From contig SSNU01001114.1 in NCBI GenBank assembly GCA_012064415.1, positions 1-64,000 on the forward strand: a stretch of DNA of 64,000 bases, in the 5' to 3' direction. Source of the stretch: Gyrodactylus bullatarudis. Lineage: Eukaryota; Platyhelminthes; Monogenea; Gyrodactylidea; Gyrodactylidae. A program made the position numbers and the translations under genes. Shown piece by piece: positions 12,630 to 24,220 of the stretch. Each line of letters starts with the position of its first letter. The first letter of the stretch is position 1. The notes beneath the pieces are model-generated. The model was given only the letters and a program-made list of their open reading frames with translations. It was not told the origin of the DNA and made no database searches.

Positions 12630-13232
12630 TAGGGCGACCAAAATGCCTTTTTTGCCTTTTTTGAGAGTGAGTCTAAAATACTTTGAAAATATTAAAAATT
12701 CAGTCATTTTTTTTCTAAACCTATTAATAAGAGAAATAAGTTTGCCTTTTTTGCCTATTTCGAGGAGGCTTGCCTTTTTTTTGCCTTTTTTTAAAAGGAT
12801 TGTTTTTTCATTTTTTTCAAGGATTGTGCAAATTTTTTACCCTTGTTTATCTTGATCTTAGTTAAATTTTCATTGTCTGAATCTAATTTTAGGGGGGACT
12901 CGGTAAACAGCCAATAGAAATGGCTTATCCAACTCAACATCTCATTCTCATTCTATTCACTTGAAAGGCTTGAAGAATTGATTAATTTTTTAAAATCACT
13001 ACTTGTGAGAGATATTCGATTATATGAATATACCTTTTATGCTTTACTATGTTGTTAAAGCTACTTTTTGGATTTTTAATGAGATCTCCATTAAGTCCGC
13101 TTTCAGCAGATATCTTCTTGGGATGCTTCTCGTGAGAAATATTCGATTTTATGAATTTGCCTTTTTTTGCCTTTTTCAGAATTAAAAATTGCCTTTTTTC
13201 ATCATAAAATATGCCTTTTTCTGGTCGCCCTA
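12630..13232. mobile_element. 603-bp hAT-type MITE
   Basis: Ends are TAGGGCGACCA and its perfect complement (11 bp), flanked by a perfect 8-bp duplication CTTATCAC at 12622-12629 and 13233-13240. Both subterminal regions repeat GCCTTTTTTGCC-like tracts. No transposase, so non-autonomous. The target is itself a 12-bp-arm hairpin: GTTATCAGTGAT lies to the left and ATCACTGATAAC to the right of the insertion point. Confidence 0.92.
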
Positions 13233-13240
13233 CTTATCAC

Positions 13241-14290
13241 TGATAACTTATCAGGGTATCTAAAAGAGTTGATTTCGAATGAGAAACAAAATCTTATATT
13301 CTGATCTATAGACTTGGCATTGATTAAATCGTGGATAAGAAGCTTTTTAGTAAAGCAAATCAAGAAGATAAAAATAGCAGATGATTACCATTCGAAATAG
13401 CAAAATATTGCTTTTGTTGTAAAAGAATTTAAAACTACTATTTTAGAAACTAAAAGACACAAAAGGATGCCTTACATCATTTTAATCAGATTTCAATGCT
13501 CATGTTAAAAATAGCATAGTTTTTTAGTTAGGACATAATAGAGATTAAACTTTTTACTCGATTTTAAAATTGATACTGGGTTATTTCTATCACATTTTTT
13601 TAGAAATATTTCTTTATTGAATGAATAATAGAAAAAAAATAGAATTTAAAAATAATTTGTACAATGTTCATGATATCTGCCGGTTTGTAAAAAGGTCATA
13701 AATAAAATCTTGTTTTTGAAAATTCTATAAATTGGCGATTAATAAATCTGAAAAATTTTAACGAAATCAATTGTGATTTAATATATCATTTTATTAATTC
13801 ATTATTATCCACTCAAGGCTCAGATAATAAAGTTGGGAATCTATGATTCTAACGGAAATCTCGATTTTTTCATCAAGAATTCGATTATGTTGAAGATATT
13901 TTGGAATCCTACTCATGTTGCCCAGTTTTACTATTTAAAGAAAATATTCTGAAAAAAAAATTTTGATACTTTTTCAAATATTGATTTGCCGCCAATTCTC
14001 CAGTGAGTTTCGAAACTCCCTCGTACAGTAGAAATTCTCGATCTATTTGAGTTTTTGACACAATAGGTGCAGTTGTGAAGAGGTGAGTGTTGGACCGCTT
14101 TCGGATGGTTTTGTATCAATCGATGTTAAGACGGAGTGCAAATTTTCCTGACTGGGGTCTAAGTTTTGTGTAAAAGTGAATATTGGACTGGTTTGTATGA
14201 ATCTCTAAATAACTCATAACATTGTATTCAGAGTTCTAAAGCCAAGAAATTACCAAAATTGAATTCCTGAAATTTATTCCTATAGTACAT
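13241..14290. other. Non-coding, with a dispersed repeat copy near 13830-13925
   Basis: No gene supported. The segment near 13832-13900 (containing GGGAATCTATGATTCTAACG) recurs almost identically at 14310-14375 in direct orientation and belongs to the repeat family also seen at 18840, 19700 and 28730-28850. Confidence 0.6.
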
Positions 14291-14294
14291 AAAG

Positions 14295-14900
14295 TTAATT
14301 GATATGATGTTGGGAATCTATGATTCTAACGGAAATCTCGATTTTTTCATCAAGAATTCGATTATGTTGAAGATTTTTTAAAATCACTTTGCCCACTTTT
14401 ATGATTTGAAGAAAAAAATTATTTTCATGAAAAATATTGCGATTTATCAGATTTCGATTTGGTTCCATAATCCCATTTTTTCGAACTTTGAACTGAAGTT
14501 TTTTATTGATTTGAAAGTTGGAGGGTGATCAAGATCAGGATTAGATAGGAAATCAATTCAACTGAATATGGAATGATAAATAATCTCACTATCGTTTGGG
14601 AGCTGAAATTCGAGTTTTTGATCATTCTCACTACCTGAAAATGAATGAAATTTCGATGACTCAAAATCCCTCGAAAATGGTGAATCTTTCGAAATTTTTT
14701 TGGTAATATTCGCCTGTATTGTCTTATTTTGATCCTGCAAATCAACTTTTGATCACTCTCTCACTTTTAAATCAATAAAAATTTTGAGTTCAAAGTTCGA
14801 AAAGATGGGATTTTGGCGCCAAATCGAAATTTGAAAAATTAGCATAAAAATTTATTTTTCCTCACCTGGTAAAAGTGGGCAACATGAGTAGGATTCCAAA
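14295..14900. repeat. Foldback repeat truncating the piggyBac-like gene
   Basis: 14449-14519 pairs imperfectly with 14769-14831, and the outer left sequence (14306-14420) pairs with the sequence running to about 14900 (AAAGTGGGCAACATGAGTAG). The frame at 14852-15172 runs into this arm, so its last residues are repeat-derived. The same repeat occurs inverted at 28700-28850. Confidence 0.6.
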
Positions 14901-15174
14901 TAACCTTTACTTATACTTATTCTTGCACTACTTGATTTTCGATGGTCCATATACTTGTTTGTATATTTTACGATATCTCCGAGAATTTTTGGACATAAAA
15001 GTAGACGGAAAAAATCCTGATGAGTTATCATCTTCTGGGAACTCGCTGTAAAGGAAGAAGCAACATTTTTATGAATGATATTGTGGCTTCCAGTACGACT
15101 TCGCACTCTGGCTGTCTGGTAGTTGATGTCTCCGCATTTTGAAACTAGATCAGCTCCAAAGGATTGATCCATAT

Positions 15175-17867
15175 ATTAGACATAGATGAAATTTGAAACA
15201 GCGCTTATTCCCAGAATATATTTGATTTTTTAAGTTAAAATTCTATAGTTTCAGGCTCTTAATTTCCAATTCTGAATTATGCGATGAAAATAAAAGATAA
15301 TCCATTGATTTTGAAATCCCACCAAAATGTCTCTTTTCTCAAATTATAATAAAAACTAATGAATTATAATAAGAATGAATTTTAACACCATTAAGCTTCA
15401 TTCTGGTGCAAGACCAACCAGAGGAAAGGCGACTTTAAGAAGAAAAATTGTTGAGATGCTGAGACAGCACTATATAGTCAACGGAATCCAGCCTAAAGAC
15501 TATCGAGCAATTTTAAAGAGTATTAATAAAATGGAACTACAAAGAAATCAGCTCAGGAACAAGAATCTTTGCTTGATCAATTTCTGGCAACAACTCTTTC
15601 CAGTAGCCAAATGTCTTTGTGCAGCCAAGAAGCCTGTTAGATGTTTGCAACAAAATCATCTTCATAATATCACACTGAGCTTCTTAAAGGATCAATCTGG
15701 TCCCAGGAGATACACGGTGGATGATTTCAGGCAACAGCTTCAAATGGCGGAAGAACAGAGGAATAGAATGAACGATGCCTTGCCTATTGAAGAGCCAAAC
15801 GTGGATTTAGATGAGACCTTGACTGAGTCTGAGCCAAACGCTTCTTCAAGTGGCGAGCCATATGTTACAGCAGGTTCTCCAGAAGATGATGGTTCAACAA
15901 GGAAGTATAACAAACATCGTTTGGAAAATACTTACAAAGTGGCCAAAAGAATTGGGGTTTCGGTTGCCGATGCAGCTAGCCTTATCAATACTGCAAACAC
16001 TGATATGAATATCATTCGTGACAGCATCTATATCAGTGAATACAAATTGAAAAAAGAAGCAGAACTGGCCAAATTAAATTTTCAAAATGGTGCCCCGACT
16101 GAGATTGTCAACTTGCAAGTCGACGCTGCTGGTAAAATTGCCAAATTTTATCGGGACAAGTCAAGGAAAGTGAATATTCTTGTGATGAGTGATTTACCTG
16201 GTGATAGACTCGTTGCCTCAAAGGAAGCTCCAGATCAAACTGGTCAGGCGTTCGCTGATATCATCATGAATGTGCTTCGAGATACCAATTCTGTTGATTC
16301 ACTTAAAGCTATTACCTGCGATGGTGCAGGTGCAAATGTTGCTTCTGAAGCTGGATTAGTAACCATTTTAGAGCGACTTTTGAACAGGAACATCCAGAGA
16401 GTCGTTTGCATCTTACATGCAATAGAAAATGTTCTCAAGAAGGTGATCACGTTATATGATGGGAGAGTCTTGGGTCCACACAATTTGGATGGTTTAATCG
16501 GTCGACAACTACCCCTGGTCAACAAGAACAGTCCAGTTGCCAATTTTAGAAGGATCAATGCATTTCTCTATCCAGTCGCTGAAGACCAGATCAAAAAATT
16601 GGGACATGAGCAAATGTACCTTTATAAAATGGCTCTGTTAGTCAAACAAGGTATGATTTACAAATTATAATTTTTTCTTTGTAATTTATAAATTATATTT
16701 CTATACTTTCAGGTAGAGCACGCAGTCCTGTATTGGTAGAGTTTATAAGAAGAAATTCTATAGGAGATATCTACATGGCCAGATGGACGATATTAGCTTG
16801 TCGAATTCTTCGGTTGTATGTTGCCAAAGAGGTTCCAGAAAGAGAATTGTATAACTTGGCCAGCTTTGTGATGCACGTCTACGTTCCTTCCTGGTTTGAG
16901 GCTAATCACAGAGCTACATTGTTGGAAGCGCCAAAAGTTTTCTACAACATTATGGTCAGGATAAACGCATTCGATCAGTTGCAGATAAAGCGAATAGCCA
17001 AGTCATCGCTTCAAACGAACTCTTTCATGGCCCATCCTGAGTGTGTCCTTCTTAGTTTGATGTCAGAAGACAATATTGATTTGAGAATGTTGGCCAGAAG
17101 ACTTATTGGTGCAGCTGTCGTTGGTCTTCGAGAGTACAAAAAGCCAAAACTCAGGTTCAATGCAGGGCATTATTCAGAGATGATCAACTTTGCTTCTGTT
17201 CCTTATTGTTACCCGCCATTATGTGATGTCCCTTTCCTTGGAGATAGACTAATTCTATACCCAGATTATCCTTCAAATACTCAGGGCATAGAAAGACTCA
17301 TCAAAGACATTAAACATGCCGTTGGATCTGTGAAAAAATTGGAAAATGTTGATCATACTGCTGAAAGTGTCAGAGTCAGCAGAACAATTTTTCCAAGCGG
17401 CATGAACTTTTTTGATTATATTAATAAATTGTAAAATATTTGTATTCAGATTGTATTCATATTGTAAATAATAATTTATTCTAATGTTTTTTTTTTATTA
17501 TCATTATTTTCATCGATTTTCAGGGTTGTATCTTGCTAAAAATGCATAACTTTATACAAGTACAATAGATTTCTGAACTTTTACATTCTGGTTAATATTT
17601 TTTCCTTGTTTGAAATAACGCTAATGGTTAAAATTAATTTAAATGAACAAAAAAATTGTATTTTAAAGAATTCTTCTTTAAATAAATATTGTAAATAAAC
17701 ATCATTTTAAAATAATATTACGATTATGATTTTACTTCTCCATAGTTCGAAACCTTAGTTTAGCTTCAAGATATAGTGATTTACTGAATTAAAACAATAC
17801 TCTGTATTTGTTTATTGTGGGGACTTTGCGATTTTTGACAAAAATTCAAATTTCATCTATGTCTAAT
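15175..17867 (+). mobile_element. DNA transposon of an unassigned DDE-like family, with TIRs and target duplication
   Basis: 2693 bp. The ends are perfect 23-bp inverted repeats (15175-15197 and 17845-17867, starting ATTAGACATAGATGAAATTT). The flanks repeat CCATAT directly (15169-15174 and 17868-17873); counting the adjacent AT gives ATCCATAT, so the duplication is 6-8 bp. The interrupted host frame rejoins exactly once the insert and one copy are removed, which confirms the borders. One two-exon gene fills the interior. Confidence 0.92.
15375..17434 (+). CDS. 665-aa DDE-like transposase, two exons, unclassified superfamily
   Basis: Exon 1 is 15375-16650, exon 2 is 16713-17434; the 62-bp intron has GTATGA..TTTCAG borders and splices in phase 1, giving 1998 nt with a single terminal stop. 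I do not know the superfamily name. Candidate catalytic acids: D250 (LQVDAAGKI), D316 (ITCDGAGANV) and E619 (TQGIERLIKD); CILHAIEN (345-352) follows the second Asp as CxxH motifs do in other DDE enzymes, and HPECVLLSLM (533-542) looks conserved in type. A basic, Cys-containing N-terminus (10-95) could bind DNA. Similar proteins with an HPE..LL and TQ..ER pattern are, from memory, scattered in arthropods and cnidarians. The element is intact enough to be active. Confidence 0.85.
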
Positions 17868-18829
17868 CCATATCAGTATCTGGATTCGAAATATCAGAGG
17901 GATATTCTGTGTAATCCTCTTCTTCACTTTCAGAAGAACCACTTCCTAAATTCTCAGGACCGATAAGAGTTTCGATATCAGAGTACACGTCTTCTTCGTA
18001 GCTCATGTTATGAAAAAATGAGAAAATCATATAGAATATAATGTGTCAATTTGTTCAATGTGTCATAACAGACTAAAATGTTTGCTGGATGTTTGTTTAG
18101 GAAAAAGATAAAAAATAAAAATATTGTTGATTATTAGTTTGACTAGGTTTTTGTTTGGTTAAGATATCACTCTCCTATCCAATGTTATTACAAATCAAAG
18201 TATGGTTCCAGGGCGAGGGTTAAGAATTCGAATTCTTGATCGAATCATAGTAAAATCATAGTTTCCCAACTTCATATAAACCAACTTTATATCCCTTGTT
18301 CTTCTCGTTAATGAGCTAAAAACTATCGATTAGAATTCGATAAAAATAACTTTTGCGCTGATCTTGATGACTTTCGATAATTCTTATCATATACGGCAAT
18401 TGCTATCGTAATATTTCCCATTTTCCTAATTCGGCATGTATAAATAAAATTTTATGATTCATAGTAGTCTTTAATAATTTAGCATACTATTCATTTCGAT
18501 CATTGTTCAGTTGACCAACATCAACTACTATTTTATTATTTTATCGTGTATTAACAAAAATAATCTTGAATAAGCTACTTACAAGTGAATCGAATAGAAA
18601 TAGGAAAAAAGTAATCGATGTTGAAATAAAAAAGAATAATTTTTGAGCTTAGCAGAATCGTCAAACAATGAAAATCATCTCTCTACCTGTGTGGATATGA
18701 ATGAATTACTATGCCTCATAACATTTTATACTCGGTGATGTCATAACAAAAAATGGATTGTTTCAAATGTTTTTCGGAATTTTGTGAGGCTCTAATCACT
18801 GATCATTTATGGAATTTTGATGGTCATAA

Positions 18830-20010
18830 TCTAAAACTGATTGATATGAAGTTAGGAATCTAGAATTTTTACAAAAATCTCGATATTTTTATCAAGAATT
18901 CGAATTTTTTAAAGATTTTTTGATCCTTCTCATGTTGCCCACTTTTGAAGAAAAAAAATGCTGGAAAAAATTTTTTTCAGGAAAAATATCGTGATTTTTT
19001 TAAATTTCCATTTAGCGCCAAAATCCCATTTTTTCGTACTTTTTTAAAATTTTTTATTGATATCAAAGTGAGAGAGTGATCAGAAAGTGATTTTCAGGAT
19101 CACAATAGGATAAAAAAACCGAATATCCTAAATCTGTTCTAATGCATAATCTTTTTATCGTTTGGGAGCTGGAATTCGATTTGAAAAATGACCACGTTCA
19201 ACATTTACTGATCCAATAAATTTGGGTGTCCACTAGGCTAGGGTGAAATTTCTAACCTCATATTAGGACTAAATTTTCTGATAGAATTATCAATTCTAAA
19301 CATTATCTTGCATTTGTCGAAAATGCTTCTCCATTATGTCATTCGGTTTTAAAAATCGAGAATTATTCAAATCGCCGCTCAATTTTCAATGAATTTTTCT
19401 ACGCAATCGTTAAAAACCGGAATATCTTGGCCATTTAATGAGTTTCTTAATTTTTATCTTCAAAAATAGTAATATTGTCATCAAGAGGGGTTTCATGGTT
19501 AATTTCGTTGCTTTATCATGTTCGTGGGATATTATGGTGAAAATGAGCAATGACATAATGGAGAATGACTTTCACGCCTTAAAAATATGCAAAACATGAT
19601 CTGAGTACTAAAATTTATCAGAAAATTAGGTCCTCTCGTAAGTTGTTCGAAGAAAAAAAAATTTCACCTTAGCCTAGTGTCCACTGTCTAGTAAACTAAA
19701 GCTAGTTAATATGAAGATGGGAATTTATGATTTTTACAAAATTCTTATTTTTTTCATCAAGAAATCGAATTTGATCAAGATTTTTTGGTATCTAGATCAC
19801 GAGGCCCTCTTTCACGGTACGGAGAAAAAAAATTTAGAAAAAATCAATTTTTAAGGAAAATACGGCAAATTTGAAATCTTGAAGTAGCGCCAAATTCCCA
19901 TTTTTTTGAACTTTGAAATGAAATTTTTTTTGATTTCGATGTGAGAGAGTGATCAAAAGTTGATTCTTAGGATGACAATAAGACAAAGAAATTAAATATG
20001 CTGAATCTGG
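18830..20010. repeat. Dispersed repeat copies around a MITE
   Basis: 18835-19060 and 19695-19935 are related copies of the family beginning GATATGAAG(T/A)TGGGAAT and continuing through TCAAGAATTCG, as also found at 13832, 14306 and inverted at 18225-18280 and 28700-28850. Non-coding. The MITE at 19234-19676 lies between two copies. Confidence 0.65.
19234..19676. mobile_element. 443-bp hAT-type MITE
   Basis: Terminal inverted repeats TAGGCTAGGGTGAAATT / AATTTCACCTTAGCCTA match over 17 bp with one mismatch. A perfect 8-bp duplication, GTGTCCAC, flanks at 19226-19233 and 19677-19684. No coding frame. A diverged relative without a clear left end lies at about 46015-46310. Confidence 0.92.
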
Positions 20011-20407
20011 TTTCAGATCTGAAATAGACCATCTTCAAACAATTGATTGTGGAAATTTGTTTATTCTAACACATCTAAACTAATAAGTTATTAATAACAC
20101 AGGAGGTTATGAAAGATTCAAAATCAAGGTGAATGGGAAGTGTGAACTGATCCTGATTTTTTTTTCTAATTAAGTCAGAATTTATGGGAATATTTCAGAT
20201 TTGAGAACAGATTTGGAATTAGCACAAAGATTTTTCACCATTTCACGGGAAATGCACTTAGAACTTCTATTGTAAGCAATAGAAATATGAATAATCCAGC
20301 AGATTTCATGGTGATCACACAGTAGAGAAGAGTTAATTCTGAGAGGAACCCCCTCCCCAGTACTTATTCAATTTAATCCTTCGTTTAGTTAACTTTTAAC
20401 AAAATTA

Positions 20408-20990
20408 ATTGGGTTAATTCCAAAAATGACCCCAATGAAAATTTCAACTCTTTACTCCGAATCAATAATTCTCATTTCAAAATTCCCCTCTCATTGAATG
20501 GTGTAACTTGAATGATTCAAATTCTTTATGCAACCTACATAAGTTTCAGAAAGATTGAGAGTGAACTTTCTCCTTATATAGAACCTTTGATGGAAAAAAC
20601 CTTACGCGAATCTAGGTTCTTACAAATTTTTGCTATCCTTAAAGAAGATTTATTTCTTGTTTCTCAAGATCGAAATAGTGAAATAAGAAGAGTTGTTAGA
20701 TTCACCAAACTCCAATGTCCTTGTAGTTTGCAAAAATTAATGAATATCCTTATTAACATCTGTATGCCGTTACTAAAAAGTCAGAAGTTGTTTTTAAAAA
20801 GTATGCCCCATATGATTACAAAAATCTAATGGAGTCGGAACTTGAAGGTTACAGAGTAAATAAAAAATATGGAAGACCGTGCAAAAGCCGTAAAATATCA
20901 AGCACTGAAAAAAGGGTAGATAAATTATTAAATTAAATTATTTCTTATTATTAAAAAAAATATTAATTCTGGAATTGACCCAAATTAATT
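20408..20990 (+). mobile_element. Decayed element related to 27995-28418
   Basis: The borders resemble the termini of the 28-kb copy (GGTTAATTCCAAAAATGACC at 20411; GGAATTGACCCAAATTAA near 20970). The middle (about 20660-20900) aligns with 28050-28330 with many substitutions. The frame at 20512-20829 is probably a relic of a coding region; I recognise no domain. Confidence 0.5.
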
Positions 20991-21280
20991 TCTCTTGCCA
21001 ATTGTAATCCAAATACTTTTAGTTTTATTTTCAATAAGAAATATACAGCATGATGTAAGGATTTAAGATAAAAATTTGAAATTTTCAAGTTTCCTTCTTT
21101 TCAAACTCTAACTTGTTATTCTTGAAACCCGGTAACAGGTTTAGTCACTGTTGGATTGCTGGATCGCTACAACCTCACAGAATGCTTTTTAAATTTTCGA
21201 ATTGTGAGATTTATTTCTTAAACGATAAACAAAGTGAAGGATTTATTAGAAACCAAAACTAAATTATAAAAATCAACTAC

Positions 21281-21600
21281 ACTTGTGCACCAGTTTTCGT
21301 GCCTGAGAATGTGCACACCCCATTTCTTTCAAAACTAAAATTAATCATCAACCTACTAAGAGGTAGGACAAGTATACGAATAAAATAATTTTTTGGTCAA
21401 AATTTTCATTTTTTCTGATTTTGATCTCAATTTGTAGGGAATTTTTTTCTGGTCAGATCAGTACCCCCGCAAGCTAGTAAATTCTTCATTAAACTCGAAT
21501 AAGATTCCAAATTATAATGAGGTTTTAATGAAAAAGAATGCGTGACCCTCTAAATTCTTGAACTTGAACGACATGAAAAATGGGGTGTGCACAAGTGTCA
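21281..21600. repeat. Inverted-repeat-bounded repeat unit
   Basis: GTGCACACCCCATTTC at the left pairs with GAAAAATGGGGTGTGCAC at the right. The interior, roughly 21400-21520, recurs at about 40020-40140 in a TMEM62 intron, followed there by the same GATGGGGTGTGCACAAG end. Non-coding; MITE-like. Confidence 0.6.
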
Positions 21601-22119
21601 TAGCCGGGTCGATTGAAAGGAAATTATTTGATAGTAAAACTTTTCCTAAATCGATGGTTTGAGAGATTTAGCATCATTCGAGATGTTCACGAAAACTTGT
21701 AACAAGGCGTTATCTGGTAGATATTCCTCGATAAAGATTTTTGGTTTTTTCCAAAATTCGAAACTTTGAACTTAAATAGTGGAAAAGTTTCGAGAAATGG
21801 AAGAAAATTCCGAAATTAAATTTGTAGAGAATTCTATCCTGAATAAGAGGGTGTGCTTTTCAAACGAGTGTTTAATTTTTTTATTAATTTTTGATATTCT
21901 CTCTCAATTTTGAAATGTTCACATTAATTATTAAAAAAAGTTAAAATTTGTTATACTGTGTGTGGACGTGCGGAAGAAAGAGAAAAAATTCGCGCAAAAA
22001 ATTAAATCAACAGAAATTTTTTGAAATAAAATGATAAAATTTTAGTTTTTCAGATTGACTCACACCTTCAAATAGAAGAGGAACAACATTTTATAAGTTA
22101 CAGAGAATCTTGAAGGGTT

Positions 22120-22230
22120 GCCTCACTACGTTAAGGACCCGGGTTCGAATGCAGGCTACAGTGTCATGAGGAGTCCTAATAAGGACGAAACGCGTATATT
22201 ATTTGACTCTCTCATGGAATTGACACTTGC
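22120..22230 (+). other. tRNA-like box next to a hammerhead-like core
   Basis: GGGTTCGAATG (22141) resembles a pol III B box. It is followed by ATGAGGA-GTCC-taataa-GGAC-GAAACGCG (about 22165-22194), the layout of a hammerhead ribozyme core (CUGANGA, stem II, GAAAC). The invariant first C of the core is A here, so activity is doubtful. Flanking GTGTCA and TGACAC could close an outer helix. Possibly a decayed ribozyme-bearing SINE or retrozyme-like copy. Confidence 0.35.
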
Positions 22231-22599
22231 TTGCTCCAAATCTAACATCTAGGTTTGAGAAGACAATCTCTATAAAGTTAAAGTTTATATGGATATACTA
22301 ATTACCAGTAACCACACTTTAATATTAGGTTAGTTGTCTAAGTAAATTTTTTTTCAAACTTTAGTTTTCAGATTTATCAAGTTTATTTTAATTGAGCAGT
22401 ACACTGGTAAATGTATCCCTCGAACGAAATATTTGAAAAATCACAATTTCGTCATACTGGGGTCAAAATGACCCCAATTCAAAAGGACTGAAAATTTCTG
22501 AGGAATAAATTATTTATTCAACAATTTTCACAAATAATTCTCAGATGATCATTACAAACTTTGGTTCCTCAATTAAAGCATGATTTGCTCGTCTTTCTG

Positions 22600-23222
22600 T
22601 CACTGGATCTTGGACAAATAGAGCATCTTTCTCGTCCAATGATTTTCAACTTCTTGCTGGGAAGCTCAAGAAACTTGCTCAGTTGTGCTATCAACAAACG
22701 TAGATGACATAATTTTATCTTCATTTTTTATCGAAGACTTTGCAAGAGTTCTCAAAAAAATTATTCTTGCTTGTTTAGGCCTGTTTTCGTATATATTCGG
22801 CCATCTTATGGAGTGCAGGACAAATGCGTTGTATGCAGCTATATCTAACATATTCCAGAAAATTGTCAGAGGCCACCTTCGTGTTGAGCGCCGACAAGAA
22901 TAGTTAACGATAAGTTGGTCTAAAACGTCCACACGACATTTATTCTTGTTATAATATTCTATTATTTCGGGCTTTGACTCTGCTGAATCAGGTTCTGAAT
23001 GCATGGAACTGAGAAGCAAGACTGGTCTATCTTTCTTACTCCCGAACCTCAGGAGTGTTGTTGAATTATTCCTAGCATCACATGCCATCCAAATTTTGAT
23101 ACCATATTTTCCTGGTTTGGACGGGATGTAAACTTTGAAATTCAAGAGACCTCTATAGCTAACTAATTGCTCATTAACTGTTATTGAATCACTTAGTTCG
23201 TAGAGTTTTTGACTGTTTCATA
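22600..23222 (-). pseudogene. piggyBac transposase, C-terminal part
   Basis: The frame contains SDSITVNEQLVSYRG, then KVYIPSKPGKYGIKIWMACD, KPEIIEYYNKNKCRVDVLDQ and RRWPLTIFWNMLDIAAYNAF, the conserved order of the DDE_Tnp_1_7 catalytic domain including the third-Asp region (VDVLDQ). The usual Cys-rich finger appears in another frame just downstream (RCSICPRSSDRK), so a frameshift separates it. An in-frame stop near 23225 cuts the N-terminal half. Inactive relic, unrelated by position to the 14.8-18 kb copy. Confidence 0.88.
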
Positions 23223-23971
23223 TGAAGCTTTCGAATATAGTTTGAATTGGTCTAAGTTTATTTCTTTCAACTGTGTTATCACTTTCTAATTTATTGTCAA
23301 AACGCAAAAATCTTTTTGTAATTTCATATCGTGATATAACCTCTCTAATGAAAGTGTAACCAAAGTGTCCAAAGCTCTTCTAGAGGCATATTTTTTTGTT
23401 TTACGACACCGAAATACAATGTATATGCAACATTTTAGATTTTAATCCAAAAATATATCTGAAAGCTGTCTAAATTTATTGGATCAACTCAATTGTAAAT
23501 TAATATTCTCCCAACCATGAGCTCATAAACGAATTTTTTCATCGACATTTCGAGGTTTCCTAAAGATCTACATTGTTGATTTCGTAAAATCTTTAAGATT
23601 CTTTAGGGCTTGTTATACAATTTCAACTAAATAGTTTGTTAAACTTGTTAACAGGTTTCAACAGTAACAAGTTAGTGATCCAAATATGTTTTTTCCCATT
23701 CAATAGTGACAATTGATTTCTTTGTATAATTTTCTATAAATATACAATTTAAAATCCTTACATCATACTGTAGTTAATTTCTTACAAGAGCATATTTCTA
23801 ATTGAAAATAAAACTAAATGCATTAGAATTATACAATTGACTATCTTATGTAGTAAGAGAAATCAATTTTGTTACAAGGTACCTAAATGGGTGAATAAAT
23901 TGAATAAATACAGGGGGTTTTTTCCTCTCAGAATTACTCTGATTACTGTGATCACCATGCTTGTATTCGAC

Positions 23972-24220
23972 ATGAAATCTGTTGTTTTATTCATATTTCT
24001 ATTCCTTATAATAGAAATTCTAGGTCGAGATTTTACAGGATTTTGGCCATTAAAAAATTATAAACGTCGATTTTATATCCATAATCGGAATATAATTGTA
24101 ATTGATGATCAACCGGGTAAGTTTTTCCATTCCATTCAAATAAAATATCTACTTTTAGGTATGGAAAGTGAAATTGACCCTCACGTACACATTTTCGAAA
24201 CACGAGATTATGATTCATGA
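23972..24220 (+). CDS. Candidate small secreted peptide precursor, two exons
   Basis: Exon 1 is 23972-24116, exon 2 is 24159-24220, with a 42-bp GTAAGT..TTTTAG intron, giving 68 aa. Residues 1-18 (MKSVVLFIFLFLIIEILG) form a strong signal peptide. The next segment RDFTGFWPLKNY ends at a tribasic KRR (31-33), a possible convertase site, followed by an acidic C-terminal peptide. I recognise no known hormone family. The 42-bp intron is a multiple of three and has no stop, so a retained-intron form would also be open; an upstream in-frame ATG at 23957 exists. Evidence is only the signal peptide, splice sites and basic site. Confidence 0.45.
   Translation: MKSVVLFIFLFLIIEILGRDFTGFWPLKNYKRRFYIHNRNIIVIDDQPGKFFHSIQIKYLLLGMESEIDPHVHIFETRDYDS

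Larger units (their letters stand above)
14852..18006 (-). pseudogene. piggyBac-like transposase N-terminus, split by a transposon and truncated
   Basis: Reading the minus strand, ATG at 18006 opens an acidic N-terminus (MSYEEDVYSDIETL, then Ser/Glu-rich) that runs to the duplicated CCATAT at 17868-17873. Skipping the 2.7-kb insert and one target copy, the frame resumes with no shift at MDQSFGADLVSK and ends by 14852. HQDFFRLLLCPKILGDIVKYT resembles the opening of the piggyBac DDE_Tnp_1_7 domain. The catalytic domain is missing because a foldback repeat replaces it near 14900. Dead. Confidence 0.75.
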
